This document shows, in pieces, positions 19,351-28,568 of a DNA stretch of 64,000 bases. The translations under genes and the position numbers were made by a program. Below the pieces are notes generated by a model, which was not told the origin of the DNA, searched no databases, and saw only the letters and a program-made list of their open reading frames with translations. Numbering within the stretch: the stretch's first letter is position 1; the number at the start of each line of letters is the position of its first letter. This stretch comes from Microbacterium hydrocarbonoxydans (GTDB lineage: Bacteria > Actinomycetota > Actinomycetes > Actinomycetales > Microbacteriaceae). Where the stretch lies: positions 1,178,001 to 1,242,000 of the forward strand of contig NZ_LR882982.1 in assembly GCF_904831005.1 (NCBI RefSeq), read 5' to 3'.

Positions 19351-21255
19351 ATGACAGAGAACATCAGCACGGGCTTCGTCGCCGTCAACCACACCGTCTT
19401 CCCGATCGAGGGCGTCGCCGAGGTCTCGGCGCTGTACGTCGACACCGGCTCCGGTGACGGCTCGCAGCCCGGCGAGGCGTACGAGATCGTCGGGCGTCGA
19501 AGCATCAAGGTCTACGCTCACCGTCGCGTCTCGCTGAGCACGTACTTCAACGCCTTCCCGGCAAGCTACTGGCAGCACGGGACCAAGGTCCGCTCGGTGC
19601 GCCTCGTCGCCACCGTCGAGGGCAAGGGCCTGATCTCGGTCTACAAGTCGAGCGCGCGCGGCCGCGCATCGGCGCTGGCCTCGAAGTCGTTCTCGGACGA
19701 GACCGTGGCCTTCGACCTGCCGATCACATCGTTCATCGACGGCGGCTCGTACTGGTTCGACATCGCCGCGGGCAACTCCGACGCGACGCTGGTCAGCGCC
19801 GAGTGGCAGGTGGCGATCCCCGAGGGGTGGACCCCGGGGAAGACGACCGTCGGCATCACGACCTTCAATCGTCCGTCGTACTGCCTGAATCAGATCATCG
19901 CCGTCGGCCAGAACGAGCACGTCCACGAGGTCCTCGACCGCGTGATCGTGGTCGATCAGGGAACCGACCTCGTCTCGGACCAGCCCGGCTTCGCCGAGGC
20001 GGCGGCGCAGCTCGGCGACAAGCTCGAGATCCTCCGCCAGCCGAACCTCGGCGGATCGGGTGGCTTCTCGCGGGCCATGCTCGAGTCGCTCTCCTCGGAG
20101 GAGAGCCGCTACGTGCTGCTCCTCGATGACGACGCGATCTCCGAGCCCGAGGCCATCGTCCGCGCCGTGCGCTTCGGAGACTTCGCCGTGACGCCCACGA
20201 TCGTCGGCGGAGGGATGCTCCACCTCGACGACCGCTCGGTCCTGTACACGCAGGGCGAGGTGTGGGATCAGCGGAAGTCGTGGATGCGTCCGTCGGGCGC
20301 CAGCGAATACGACCACGACTTCGCGGAGGAGCCGCTGCGCGAGACTCCTGAGCTGCACCGCTACCTCGGGGCGGACTTCAACGGATGGTGGATGTGCCTC
20401 ATCCCCACCGTGATCCTGCGCGAGATCGGTCTCTCGCTGCCCGTCTTCCTGAAGTTCGACGACATCGAGTACTCGCTCCGGGCACGTGAGCACGGCTACC
20501 CGACCGTCTGTCTCCCCGGAGTCGCGGTCTGGCACATGGCCTGGCACGACAAGGACCCCACGCGCACGTGGGAGGAGTACTTCATCCACCGCAACCGGGT
20601 CATCACAGGACTCCTGCACTCGCACGTGCCCAATGGCGGCATCCTTCCGTTGCACTCCTTCCTCGGCGACATCAAGCTGCTCTTCATGCTGCAGTACTCT
20701 GCCGTCCGTCTGCGGCACGAGGCGCTGCGCGATGTGATGCGAGGCCCCGGGGCGCTCCCCGAGATGCTCCCCGGGAAGCAGGGGGAGATCCGCGAGATGC
20801 GCACTGCCTACATCGATTCCAAGGTCGTGGAGGACCTCTCGGCCCTGCCTCCGATCCGGCGGTCGTCGGTCGCGATCCTCGGGGGCGTGCGCAAGCCGAC
20901 CAACCCGGTCGCAGCCCTCGTGCTCGCGGCACGTGTGGGCGTGCGACAGCTCGTCATCAAGCAGTCGCCGGGCAGCCGTCGCAACCCGGAGCGCATCATC
21001 CCGGCTCAGGACATCAACTGGTGGCGCTTCGCCGACATCGATTCCGCACTCGTGACCTCGCCCGACGGCCTCGGGGTGGCGTGGTACCAGCGAGACCGCG
21101 CACTGATGCACCGCTTCCTCTGGCGCAGCATCCGCCTGAACCTCGGGCTCGCGCGCCGCTGGAAGAAGCTCTCGTCCGACTACGCGGTCGGCACGCCGAA
21201 GGTCACCTCGCCCGAGCAGTGGCGGAAGACCTTCGAGAGCGTCCAGCAGGGCTGA
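19351..21255 (+). CDS. glfT2: GlfT2-like galactofuranosyltransferase
   Basis: 634 residues, close to mycobacterial GlfT2 (637). Residues 1-155 form the beta-rich N-terminal domain. The GT-A domain starts at VGITTFNRPSY (about 167), RQPNLGGSGGFSRAM (229-243) is nearly identical to GlfT2, DDD at 259-261 is the metal site, WW at 346-347 and DD at 370-371 match acceptor and catalytic-base residues, and WHMAWHD (394-400) has the metal-binding His. GlfT2 polymerises the galactan chain from UDP-galactofuranose, alternating beta-1,5 and beta-1,6 links. Position after glf and before an ABC exporter agrees. Polymerising activity itself is inferred. Confidence 0.9.
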   Translation: MTENISTGFVAVNHTVFPIEGVAEVSALYVDTGSGDGSQPGEAYEIVGRRSIKVYAHRRVSLSTYFNAFPASYWQHGTKVRSVRLVATVEGKGLISVYKSSARGRASALASKSFSDETVAFDLPITSFIDGGSYWFDIAAGNSDATLVSAEWQVAIPEGWTPGKTTVGITTFNRPSYCLNQIIAVGQNEHVHEVLDRVIVVDQGTDLVSDQPGFAEAAAQLGDKLEILRQPNLGGSGGFSRAMLESLSSEESRYVLLLDDDAISEPEAIVRAVRFGDFAVTPTIVGGGMLHLDDRSVLYTQGEVWDQRKSWMRPSGASEYDHDFAEEPLRETPELHRYLGADFNGWWMCLIPTVILREIGLSLPVFLKFDDIEYSLRAREHGYPTVCLPGVAVWHMAWHDKDPTRTWEEYFIHRNRVITGLLHSHVPNGGILPLHSFLGDIKLLFMLQYSAVRLRHEALRDVMRGPGALPEMLPGKQGEIREMRTAYIDSKVVEDLSALPPIRRSSVAILGGVRKPTNPVAALVLAARVGVRQLVIKQSPGSRRNPERIIPAQDINWWRFADIDSALVTSPDGLGVAWYQRDRALMHRFLWRSIRLNLGLARRWKKLSSDYAVGTPKVTSPEQWRKTFESVQQG

Positions 21256-21299
21256 GCCTCGCCCGCGGGCGGGTCGCGCGGTCTGATCACAGGAGTCAC

Positions 21300-22091
21300 A
21301 TGAGCGGTTCGACGGTCGGGGAGCCCGGCACGCCCCGGCGATATGCGCATTCGCTGTGGCTGCTGTCCGCGCGCGACCTGAAGGTGCGTTACGCGACGAG
21401 CTTCCTCGGCTACCTGTGGTCGGTGCTGGATCCCCTCGTGATGAGCGCGATCTACTGGTTCGTGTTCACGCAGGTGTTCCACCGCAGCGTCGGCGAGGAT
21501 CCGTACATCGTGTTCCTCATCGTCGCGCTGCTGCCCTGGGTGTGGTTCAACTCCTCGGTCGGCGACTTCACGCGTGCGTTCCGCAAGGACTCGCGGCTCG
21601 TGAAGTCCACCGCGATACCTCGGTCGATCTGGGTCAACCGCATCGTCCTGAGCAAGGGGATCGAGTTCCTCTTCTCGTTGCCCGTGCTGGTGCTGTTCGC
21701 GGTGTTCAGCGGAGCGACCGTGAGCTGGTCGCTGCTGTGGTTCCCCGTCGCGATGGTGATGCAGGTCGTCCTCCTCGTGGGACTGGGGCTGCTCGTCGCG
21801 CCGCTGTGCGTGCTCTACGCCGACCTGGAGCGCACGACGGCGCTCGTGCTCCGCGCGCTGTTCTATGCATCCCCTGTCATCTACAGCTTCGGCGACCTCC
21901 CCGCACCCTTCCACACCATCGGCGCGTTCAACCCGCTGGCCGGCATCTTCACCCTGTACCGCGTCGGGTTCTTCCCGGACCTGTGGGACCCGGTGCCCGT
22001 GCTGATCAGCGCCATCATGTGCGTCCTGATCCTGGCGCTCGGCATGTGGACGTTCCGTGCGCTCGAGCGTCCCGTACTGAAGGAGCTGTGA
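21300..22091 (+). CDS. wzm: ABC-2 polysaccharide exporter, permease (Wzm/TagG type)
   Basis: 263 residues with six membrane segments. LLSARDLKVRYATSFLGYLW and VLDPLVMSAIYWFVF are hallmarks of the ABC-2 permeases that export lipid-linked O-antigen, teichoic acid or galactan. The ATG at 21300 has ACAGGAG upstream. It overlaps the ATPase gene by one base (TGATG). In mycobacteria the homologous pair Rv3783/Rv3781 exports lipid-linked galactan, and the glf and glfT2-like genes directly upstream suggest the same cargo here. Confidence 0.93.
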   Translation: MSGSTVGEPGTPRRYAHSLWLLSARDLKVRYATSFLGYLWSVLDPLVMSAIYWFVFTQVFHRSVGEDPYIVFLIVALLPWVWFNSSVGDFTRAFRKDSRLVKSTAIPRSIWVNRIVLSKGIEFLFSLPVLVLFAVFSGATVSWSLLWFPVAMVMQVVLLVGLGLLVAPLCVLYADLERTTALVLRALFYASPVIYSFGDLPAPFHTIGAFNPLAGIFTLYRVGFFPDLWDPVPVLISAIMCVLILALGMWTFRALERPVLKEL

Positions 22092-22825
22092 TGCCGGCTG
22101 CAATCGAGGTCTCGGGACTCGGCGTCCGCTTCCGCCGCAACCGCCGAGGACGTCGTAACTTCAAGGACCTCTTCGCCGGAGCATCACGACGGTCGCGTCC
22201 GGGGGAGTTCTGGGCGTTGCGCGACGTGAGCTTCTCGGTGCAGCCGGGCGAGTCCATCGGAGTGGTCGGGCGCAACGGCCAGGGCAAGTCGACGCTGCTG
22301 CGGCTCGTCGCCCGTGTGCTGCTCGCAGACGAGGGAACCGTCACCGTCAACGGGGGAGTCGCTCCGCTGATCGAGATCACCGGAGGCTTCGTCGGCGACC
22401 TCACGGTGCGCGAGAACGTGCGTCTGACCGCCGGGCTGCATGGGATGGGCAGGGAGGAGATCTCCCGGCGCTACGACGGCATCATCGCGTTCGCAGAGCT
22501 CGCCGGATTCGAGGACACTCCCTACAAGCACCTGTCGAACGGCATGAAGGTGCGCCTCGCCTTCTCTGTCGTGTCGCAGCTCGACGAGCCGATCCTGCTC
22601 GTCGACGAAGTGCTGGCAGTGGGGGACAAGGCTTTCCGCGACAAGTGCTACAAGCGCATCGACGAGCTGCTCGCCGAGGGGCGCACACTCTTCTTCGTCA
22701 GCCACAACGAGAGGGATCTGCGCCGCTTCTGCACGCGCGGCCTGTACCTCGACAAGGGATCGCTCGTTCTGGATGCGCCGATCGCTGACGTGCTCGATCG
22801 CTACAACGCGGACTACAACTCCTGA
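22091..22825 (+). CDS. wzt: ABC-2 polysaccharide exporter, ATPase (Wzt/TagH type)
   Basis: 244 residues. GVVGRNGQGKSTLL is Walker A, LSNGMKVRLAFSV the ABC signature, and ILLVDEVLAVGD Walker B. GGVAPLIEITGGF between them is typical of the polysaccharide-exporter subfamily (ABCA5/TagH). The protein ends soon after the nucleotide-binding domain, so it lacks the C-terminal glycan-recognition domain of E. coli O9a Wzt and resembles the chain-terminator-independent type. It drives the permease encoded just upstream and closes the glf-glfT2-wzm-wzt operon. Confidence 0.94.
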   Translation: MPAAIEVSGLGVRFRRNRRGRRNFKDLFAGASRRSRPGEFWALRDVSFSVQPGESIGVVGRNGQGKSTLLRLVARVLLADEGTVTVNGGVAPLIEITGGFVGDLTVRENVRLTAGLHGMGREEISRRYDGIIAFAELAGFEDTPYKHLSNGMKVRLAFSVVSQLDEPILLVDEVLAVGDKAFRDKCYKRIDELLAEGRTLFFVSHNERDLRRFCTRGLYLDKGSLVLDAPIADVLDRYNADYNS

Positions 22826-22854
22826 GACGAGTCGTGTCTGCGCTCGACCGCCGC

Positions 22855-23499
22855 TCAGAGCCCGACGAGGCTCCGCACGCCGTCGGCTGCCGACTCTGCC
22901 GACGACACAGCGCCTGCGGAGTCTCCGCCGGCGGCGACCGCTGACCGAAGCTCGCTCAGTGCCTGTGCGTAGGTGGCGACGGCGGCGTGCCAGTCCGATT
23001 CGATCGAGGCCGGAGGAGCCGCTTCAGACAGCCGCTGCGCGTCGTTCTGCAGAGTGTCGACGACGTCGACGGCCTCCTGGCCGCCGGTTCCGCTCACGAT
23101 GTCGAGACCGGTCAGCGCATCGTCGAGCCAGCCCTGCACCGTGTCGCGGAACACGCCCACGCTGGGATCGGCGGGGGGAGGCGGAGTCGTGATCGGGGTC
23201 ATCGTCGGCTCCGGCGTGGGAGTCGGCGCAGTGGTCGGCGTCTCAGACGGGGAGGGCGTGGACGACGGCGTGGCCGACGCGGTGGCGGTCGGCGAGGCGG
23301 ATGCGGACGGCGACGGCGAGGGTGATTCGCTCGCACCCGGCTCCGCGGCGTCACCACGGGGCAGCAGGAACAGCAGCAGCACCGCCGCGACCACGAGTGC
23401 GGCGACGGTGAGCCCGACTATCAGCCAGATCCGTCCGCGATTGCTCGGTTTGGGAGGCAGCGGCGCCCAGCGCAGTTCCGGCTGCTGCTCGTCAGTCAT
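22855..23499 (-). CDS. Membrane-anchored protein with Ser/Pro/Thr-rich linker, unknown function
   Basis: 214 residues. A short Pro-rich cytoplasmic start is followed by one membrane helix (about 24-46) and a 75-residue linker of SPSPSPSAS, TPTPEPT and similar runs. The C-terminal 100 residues are predicted mostly helical and Ala-rich (DTVQGWLDDALTGLD, ATYAQALSELRSAV). No family is recognised. The extended linker suits a domain held in the cell wall layer. It is the last gene of the leftward operon with two polymerase-like genes and a glycosyltransferase, five bases after the latter, which suggests a role in wall glycan assembly. Confidence 0.75.
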   Translation of the reverse strand: MTDEQQPELRWAPLPPKPSNRGRIWLIVGLTVAALVVAAVLLLFLLPRGDAAEPGASESPSPSPSASASPTATASATPSSTPSPSETPTTAPTPTPEPTMTPITTPPPPADPSVGVFRDTVQGWLDDALTGLDIVSGTGGQEAVDVVDTLQNDAQRLSEAAPPASIESDWHAAVATYAQALSELRSAVAAGGDSAGAVSSAESAADGVRSLVGL

Positions 23500-23504
23500 G
23501 TGCG

Positions 23505-24461
23505 TCAGCCCTCCAGGGGTGCCATCGGCTGCCAGGAGCGGTCGCGACTGATCCGAGCGCCCTCCTTGAGCCCGCGGAAGAGATTGCTGGTGCCGCGCAC
23601 GGTGCGCTCGACGAAGACGAGGCGGATGAGCTCCTTCGCGAAGGTCATCGCCGTGCCGAGGCCGAACAGCACCGGGTTGTAGACGTGGTGCACCCGGTAG
23701 TAGTTCTTGATGTAGGCGCGGTTCCGCATGATGTAGAAGCGGTACGCGTTGCTGGAGGCGTTCATGTGGCGGATGCCCATGTCCCACTGCTTGATCTCGC
23801 GCGTGCGACGCAGCACGAATTCGTCGACGATGACGGCCGTCGTCTTCCGGGACGCGAGCCAGCCGTACATCTGGTCATCCCAGTAGATGAAGAACCGGGG
23901 GTCGGGGAGTCCGATCTGCTGGACGATCGAGCGATGGATGAACATCCCCTCGAAGCATCCGCTGTTCATCTCCTTGAAGCCGGAGGCGTCGAAACCCGAC
24001 GGGGCGAACGGGATCGGGATGCCCATCCGCTCGGCGATGCGGTACTGCCAGTAGAACTCGCTGCCGTCGTAGTCGTAGCGGCGTCCTTGGATGCTCTTGA
24101 AGCGCGGTGCCCACGCGCCCATCTTCGCGAGTCCGTCAGGCACGACCTCGACGTCGTCGTCCATCATCCAGATCCACTCGGAGCCGAGCTCGTATGCGGT
24201 GCGCATGCCCTCGCTGAATCCGCCGGAACCGCCCGTGTTCGTCTCGAGACGGCGGTAGACGAGCTCGGTGCCCAGACGCGGACGGAACGCCTCGACGACC
24301 TCGGTCGTGTCGTCGGACGAGGCATTGTCGATGATCACGACGTGCCCCGGCGCAGGGTCCATGGCCGCGATGCTCTCGAGGAGTCCGGTCAGGAGATGCG
24401 AACGGTTGAAGGTGACGATGACGATCGTCGCGGACGCCGGTTCGAAGGGGACGTGTGTCAC
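23505..24461 (-). CDS. Glycosyltransferase family 2, possible GlfT1 counterpart
   Basis: 318 residues from the GTG at 24461, with GGAG twelve bases upstream. ATIVIVTFNRSHLLTGLL opens the fold, VIIDNASSDDTTEV follows, NTGGSGGFSEGM is the galactofuranosyl-type glycine motif and WIWMMDDDVEV the metal site. FFIYWDDQMYGW provides the later acidic motif. Size, motif order and GGSGGF agree with the GlfT1/GlfT2 lineage. Because a polymerising GlfT2 needs a primer made by GlfT1, this gene is a good candidate to add the first galactofuranose residues; a rhamnosyl role is also possible. Confidence 0.82.
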   Translation of the reverse strand: MTHVPFEPASATIVIVTFNRSHLLTGLLESIAAMDPAPGHVVIIDNASSDDTTEVVEAFRPRLGTELVYRRLETNTGGSGGFSEGMRTAYELGSEWIWMMDDDVEVVPDGLAKMGAWAPRFKSIQGRRYDYDGSEFYWQYRIAERMGIPIPFAPSGFDASGFKEMNSGCFEGMFIHRSIVQQIGLPDPRFFIYWDDQMYGWLASRKTTAVIVDEFVLRRTREIKQWDMGIRHMNASSNAYRFYIMRNRAYIKNYYRVHHVYNPVLFGLGTAMTFAKELIRLVFVERTVRGTSNLFRGLKEGARISRDRSWQPMAPLEG

Positions 24462-24561
24462 GAGGTGGGATCTCCGGAAGCTGTGGGCCCGCGGGTCGCC
24501 GCGAGCTGACACCAGCCTACCTGGCGTAGTTCGGAATCCTCCGAGGGCGCGAGGGATCGGT

Positions 24562-25860
24562 TCAGTACTCGGACCGGAGCGTCGGGATCGCGCCGGTGTG
24601 GGCCGCATCGATGTTCTCGCGCCAGGATCGAGCCTGACCCGCTCGGAGCGCGCACAGCACGAGCATGAACCATCCCGCGCCCACGATCGTGAAGCTCTCG
24701 AACATGGACTCGACGGCCAAGGTCACCAGCATCAGCGGCGTCCACGCATAGACCACGGAACGCCGCACGCTCGCGACCAGCCAGGAACGGACGAGCGCGA
24801 CGCCCCCCAGGAGGAGGAACAGCACGAGCCCCGCCGCGCCGAGCTGCAGCAGCACATCGAAGTAGGCGTTCAAGGCGCTCTGGTGTCGATCGTCGAGCTG
24901 GAAGTTGATGAACGTGAAGGGGTACTCCCCGCGCGCCCAGGAACCGAACCACCCCCACCCCTCGATCGGCTTCAGTGCGACGAAGTCGAGGATCTTGTTC
25001 CACAGGGTCGCGCGGATCGAGAAGTCGGAGCCCGCGTTCATCAGCGCGATGATCGAGTGCCTGAGCAGGAATGCTGCGGAGAGAGCCAGCGTGACCAGCA
25101 CGCCGAGGACCCATTGCACCAGCGACCGACGTTCCGGGGCGGCATGCCGCACGATCATGAGGGCGACGGCGACGGTGCCCACGGCGGCGGCCAGCACGAG
25201 CACCGTCGGTGACGCGGACAGGAACGCGAGCAACAGGGCGAGTCCCATCGAGGGGACGGCGATGCGTGCGCTCAGCGACTGCGATCGCCATTCGACGAAG
25301 AACGTGATGAGCGCGATGACCGTGACGAAGCCGAGCATGTTGCGACTGCCGAAGATCCCCTGCACAGGACCGCCGATCGCCAGATCGCCCTGGATGCCGA
25401 GGAACACGAAGGGGATGTCGAGCAGAACCCCGGAGAGGATCTCCAGGCCGAGCGAGACCGCGAGCAGAGCGCGCAGGGTGTCGCCGAGGGCGCGCACCGT
25501 CTGCAGGGTGTCGCGGATGTGGCCCACCGTGATCGCGAGGAGCGCGAAGCAGAGGAGCTCGAGCCAGCCGAAGAGCGAGTCGCTCTTGTCGGTCGTCCAG
25601 ACGAGGCTCACGAGCGCCCAGGCGAGGAACGCGAGCAGCGATGAGGGAGCGATCCGCAGCGGCGACAGCTCTGCGCGTCGCACCCACAGGATGCCGAGTC
25701 CGAGCAGGCAGAGGCCGCCGATGATCGTCGCGATCGTGACGCGCGAGGTCATCTGCTCGATGAGGTACGAGCTGAAGACCGCAGCCAGGACGGTGATGGT
25801 GAAGGCGCGCGCCAGTTCCGCAGAACCGAGCAGCCGACCGAGACGGCGTCCTGTCGTCAC
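24562..25860 (-). CDS. O-antigen polymerase/ligase-like membrane protein (second of tandem pair)
   Basis: 432 residues with about eleven hydrophobic segments. The GTG at 25860 overlaps the upstream stop (GTGA), which sets the start. GIFGSRNMLGFVTVIAL and a long periplasmic loop with EGWGWFGSW and HQSALNAYFDVLLQLGAAG match the Wzy_C family, whose loop Arg and His residues join glycans to a carrier or acceptor. It is a clear paralogue of the gene just upstream (both have the QLGAAG segment and GNSN/GSRN motif). It may polymerise a repeat unit or ligate finished glycan. A 100-base gap separates it from the next gene. Confidence 0.85.
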   Translation of the reverse strand: MTTGRRLGRLLGSAELARAFTITVLAAVFSSYLIEQMTSRVTIATIIGGLCLLGLGILWVRRAELSPLRIAPSSLLAFLAWALVSLVWTTDKSDSLFGWLELLCFALLAITVGHIRDTLQTVRALGDTLRALLAVSLGLEILSGVLLDIPFVFLGIQGDLAIGGPVQGIFGSRNMLGFVTVIALITFFVEWRSQSLSARIAVPSMGLALLLAFLSASPTVLVLAAAVGTVAVALMIVRHAAPERRSLVQWVLGVLVTLALSAAFLLRHSIIALMNAGSDFSIRATLWNKILDFVALKPIEGWGWFGSWARGEYPFTFINFQLDDRHQSALNAYFDVLLQLGAAGLVLFLLLGGVALVRSWLVASVRRSVVYAWTPLMLVTLAVESMFESFTIVGAGWFMLVLCALRAGQARSWRENIDAAHTGAIPTLRSEY

Positions 25861-27272
25861 GGAACCCGCCGCGCTCTCTCGCCGCGTTCGATCACGCGTT
25901 CGCGCTCGCCGACGCCGACGAGGGGCACCGCCTTGATCTTGAACGACAGGAGGATGAGGAGCATCCACCCCCACAGCATGATCGGAGTGGACTCGGTGAG
26001 TCCCTGCACGAGCAGCACGATGGTGAAGAGGCTGGGCAGCAGGGTCAGCGGCGAGTACGGCCGGTCAGACTGCAGGTCCCATCGCGGGCGGTCGACGGCG
26101 AAGAACCACGACCGCCACAGCAGGCTGAGATACGCGAGCGCCATGAGGACGACTCCTGCCGCCCCGAGCTGCATCAGCACGTCCAGCCACATGTTGTGGG
26201 CATGGAAGACGGTGATGCCGTGATCCTCGATCCACCCGGCGAAGGCGGGATCGAACGGCACCCAGGGGCTCGAGAAGCCGTTGCCGAACAGCGGATGCTC
26301 GGCGGCGCGCTCGAGCACCTTCTCCCAGATCTTGTCGGAACGTCCGGTGAGGTCGGTGCTGCGACCGACCAGGGCGAGCAGCGGCTTCTGCAACAGCCAC
26401 ACAGCGGCACCGATGACCACGGCGCCGCCGATGAAGATCACGTAGAGCCGGGTCCGTGCTCCGGGGGTCGTGGTGCGCCGCATCAGCAGCGCCACGACGA
26501 GGACCACGACTGCGGCCGCGGCGCAGGCGAAGGCGGTCGCCGATCCCGCCCGGAGGAAGAAGAAGGCGGCGAGCAGTGCCCACAGGGCCAGTGTGGTGCG
26601 CCAGCGCACGCGTGCTGCGAAGAGCACGCCGAAGGTGATCATCGCGAACAGGCTGATGATCGCGAGAAGGTTCGAATTGCCGACGATGCCCTGGATCCGG
26701 TCGCCGTCGAAGAGATTTCCCCTGACCCAGTACCAGTGCGGATCGATGTCGCCGTCGGGTCGCTCGAAGAAGTTCGGAAGGATCGGCCCGTGCACGACCA
26801 GCGCGACCCAGAGCTCGAGCGCGAGCGACAGGCCCAGGATCCACTTGAACGCGGATGCGAGTGCGCGGACGATCTCGTGCCAGGTGAGGACGTGCACGAT
26901 GAAAAGGGCGGTGATCGTGACCGCTCCCAGGAGCGTCCAGGTGAGGAGTGTCGCACCCCGCCAGTGCGACCAGGCGACCGATATGAGCGCGAGGGCGGTG
27001 TATCCGATCGCCGCCCACGGGAGCCGGCGCCACGCGAACGGCTGAGGCCTGCTGCGCGAGATCATGGGGATGCCGATGGCCAGCGTGGTGAGCAGGAACA
27101 CGGCGAGCGTCACGACCGCGCCGATCTCGCCCACGAGGTTGTACACCGCCGAGTGGGCGAAGGTCACGATCAGCACCAGGATGATGTAGCCGCGCAGCAT
27201 CAGATGCCCCGTCGACTCGCGTTCGGGTGCGCGAGGAGGGGCGGAGACCGGGTGCTTCGTGTACTGCGCCAT
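25857..27272 (-). CDS. O-antigen polymerase/ligase-like membrane protein (first of tandem pair)
   Basis: 471 residues with about eleven hydrophobic segments. GIVGNSNLLAIISLFAMI and the large loop containing HPLFGNGFSSPW and FHAHNMWLDVLMQLGAAG are Wzy_C/WaaL-type motifs; the His-x-His-Asn motif is better kept here than in its downstream paralogue. The ATG at 27272 follows a TAGCCT box by seven bases, so the message is probably leaderless. It heads a leftward operon of two polymerase-like proteins, a glycosyltransferase and an anchored protein, divergent from manA. Confidence 0.86.
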   Translation of the reverse strand: MAQYTKHPVSAPPRAPERESTGHLMLRGYIILVLIVTFAHSAVYNLVGEIGAVVTLAVFLLTTLAIGIPMISRSRPQPFAWRRLPWAAIGYTALALISVAWSHWRGATLLTWTLLGAVTITALFIVHVLTWHEIVRALASAFKWILGLSLALELWVALVVHGPILPNFFERPDGDIDPHWYWVRGNLFDGDRIQGIVGNSNLLAIISLFAMITFGVLFAARVRWRTTLALWALLAAFFFLRAGSATAFACAAAAVVVLVVALLMRRTTTPGARTRLYVIFIGGAVVIGAAVWLLQKPLLALVGRSTDLTGRSDKIWEKVLERAAEHPLFGNGFSSPWVPFDPAFAGWIEDHGITVFHAHNMWLDVLMQLGAAGVVLMALAYLSLLWRSWFFAVDRPRWDLQSDRPYSPLTLLPSLFTIVLLVQGLTESTPIMLWGWMLLILLSFKIKAVPLVGVGERERVIERGERARRVP

Positions 27273-27279
27273 CGCGTTC

Positions 27280-27285
27280 AGGCTA
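27280..27285 (-). promoter_or_regulatory. -10 box of the polymerase operon, predicted leaderless
   Basis: TAGCCT on the minus strand, seven bases before the ATG at 27272. Confidence 0.5.
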
Positions 27286-27346
27286 CCGCGCGCCGCCGTC
27301 GGTGCGCCTGATGGTCGGCCGATCGCGGTGCGCCGTCGCGTGCCCA

Positions 27347-27352
27347 TACGCT
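27347..27352 (+). promoter_or_regulatory. -10 box of manA, predicted leaderless
   Basis: TACGCT, six bases before the ATG at 27359. The GGAGG between them lies only one base from the ATG, too close to act as a normal ribosome site. Confidence 0.45.
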
Positions 27353-27358
27353 GGAGGC

Positions 27359-28498
27359 ATGCTGCTCAGCCTCTCCAACGTGCCCCGTGACTACGCCTGG
27401 GGGTCCCAGACCCTCCTCGCCGAGCTGGAAGGTCGGGCGCCCGCTGTCGCTCCGGAGGCGGAGGTGTGGTTCGGCGACCATCCCGGCGACCCGGCCGATG
27501 TGCGAGACGGCGGCACGCTGGACGCGGTGACCGGAGGCACGCTGCCCTACCTGCTCAAGCTCCTCGCAGCCGCGTCTCCGCTGTCGATCCAGGTTCACCC
27601 GACGATCGACCAGGCGCGTGCGGGCTGGGAGCGCGAAGCAGGGCTCGATGCGGACGACCCCTCGCGGAACTACCGCGACGACAACCACAAGCCCGAGCTG
27701 ATCGTCGCGTTGAGTGACCGCTTCGAATCGCTGAGCGGACTCCGGCCGGTGGGCGACACGCTGCAGCTGCTCCGATCTCTCGACGCGAATCGCGGGGTCA
27801 CGACTCTCGCCGAGAGGCTCGACGGCGGCGAGCAGGCGCTGCGCGACACGCTCGGATGGCTCCTCTCCGGCGATGCACAGGCCGAGGTCGACGACGTCAT
27901 CGTCGCGGTGCGGGGTGCGGCGGAGTCGGACGCCGGAGACTGGCAGAGCACCCTCCGTGCCGTCTCCGCGATCGCGGACGTCTACCCGGGTGACCCGGGG
28001 GTCGTGGTCGCTCTGCTCATGAACCACGTCGTGCTGCGCCGCGGAGAGGGGATCTTCCTCCGCGCCGGCCTCCTTCACGCATACATCTCGGGCCTCGGCG
28101 TCGAGATCATGGCCGCGAGTGACAACGTGCTGCGCGGAGGTCTCACACCGAAGCGCATCGATGTGGACGAGCTGCTGGCGATCGTCGACGCGACTCCCAC
28201 CGAGGTGCCGATACTGCGGCCCGCGCAGGCGGGTCCGGTCACCCACTACGAGGTGCCGATCGACGACTTCTCCCTGAACCGCGTCGTTCTCACGGGAGAC
28301 GATGTCGTCGTGCCCGTGTCCGGGCCCACGATGTTCCTCTCCACCGCCGGCCGCGTGAGCGTGCGCGGTGCTGCAGGGGAGTCGATGGCGATCGAGGTCG
28401 GGGCTGCGGCGTTCGCGAGCGCTGATGAGGGCGACGTCACAGTGTCGGGGATCGGCGAGGTCTTCGTGGCGGCCCCCGGCGTCCGACGCGGCGCGTGA
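27359..28498 (+). CDS. manA: Mannose-6-phosphate isomerase, class I
   Basis: 379 residues. It interconverts fructose-6-phosphate and mannose-6-phosphate, feeding GDP-mannose. SIQVHPTIDQA and NHKPELIVAL supply the zinc ligands of type I enzymes, GLLHAYISGLGVEIMAASDN is the second signature, and NVLRGGLTPKRIDV the phosphate-binding segment. In many actinobacteria manA lies near manB and whiB2; here whiB2 follows but no phosphomannomutase gene is in the window. It is divergent from the polymerase operon. Confidence 0.95.
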   Translation: MLLSLSNVPRDYAWGSQTLLAELEGRAPAVAPEAEVWFGDHPGDPADVRDGGTLDAVTGGTLPYLLKLLAAASPLSIQVHPTIDQARAGWEREAGLDADDPSRNYRDDNHKPELIVALSDRFESLSGLRPVGDTLQLLRSLDANRGVTTLAERLDGGEQALRDTLGWLLSGDAQAEVDDVIVAVRGAAESDAGDWQSTLRAVSAIADVYPGDPGVVVALLMNHVVLRRGEGIFLRAGLLHAYISGLGVEIMAASDNVLRGGLTPKRIDVDELLAIVDATPTEVPILRPAQAGPVTHYEVPIDDFSLNRVVLTGDDVVVPVSGPTMFLSTAGRVSVRGAAGESMAIEVGAAAFASADEGDVTVSGIGEVFVAAPGVRRGA

Positions 28499-28530
28499 GA
28501 CCCGTCGCGACACGCCGTGCGAGGGTCAAG

Positions 28531-28555
28531 AACCTTCAAGATCGGATTGAGGGTT
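28531..28555 (+). terminator. Possible terminator after manA
   Basis: AACCTTCAA pairs with TTGAGGGTT (one G-U pair) around a 7-base loop. Only a short T run follows, so it could also be a leader structure unrelated to termination. Confidence 0.35.
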
Positions 28556-28568
28556 TACGATCCGCGAC

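Noticed and set aside
20568..21299. N-terminal extension of the ABC permease into the GlfT2-like gene
   Set aside because: The extension is the other-frame reading of the upstream gene; ATG 21300 has ACAGGAG and fits the family length.
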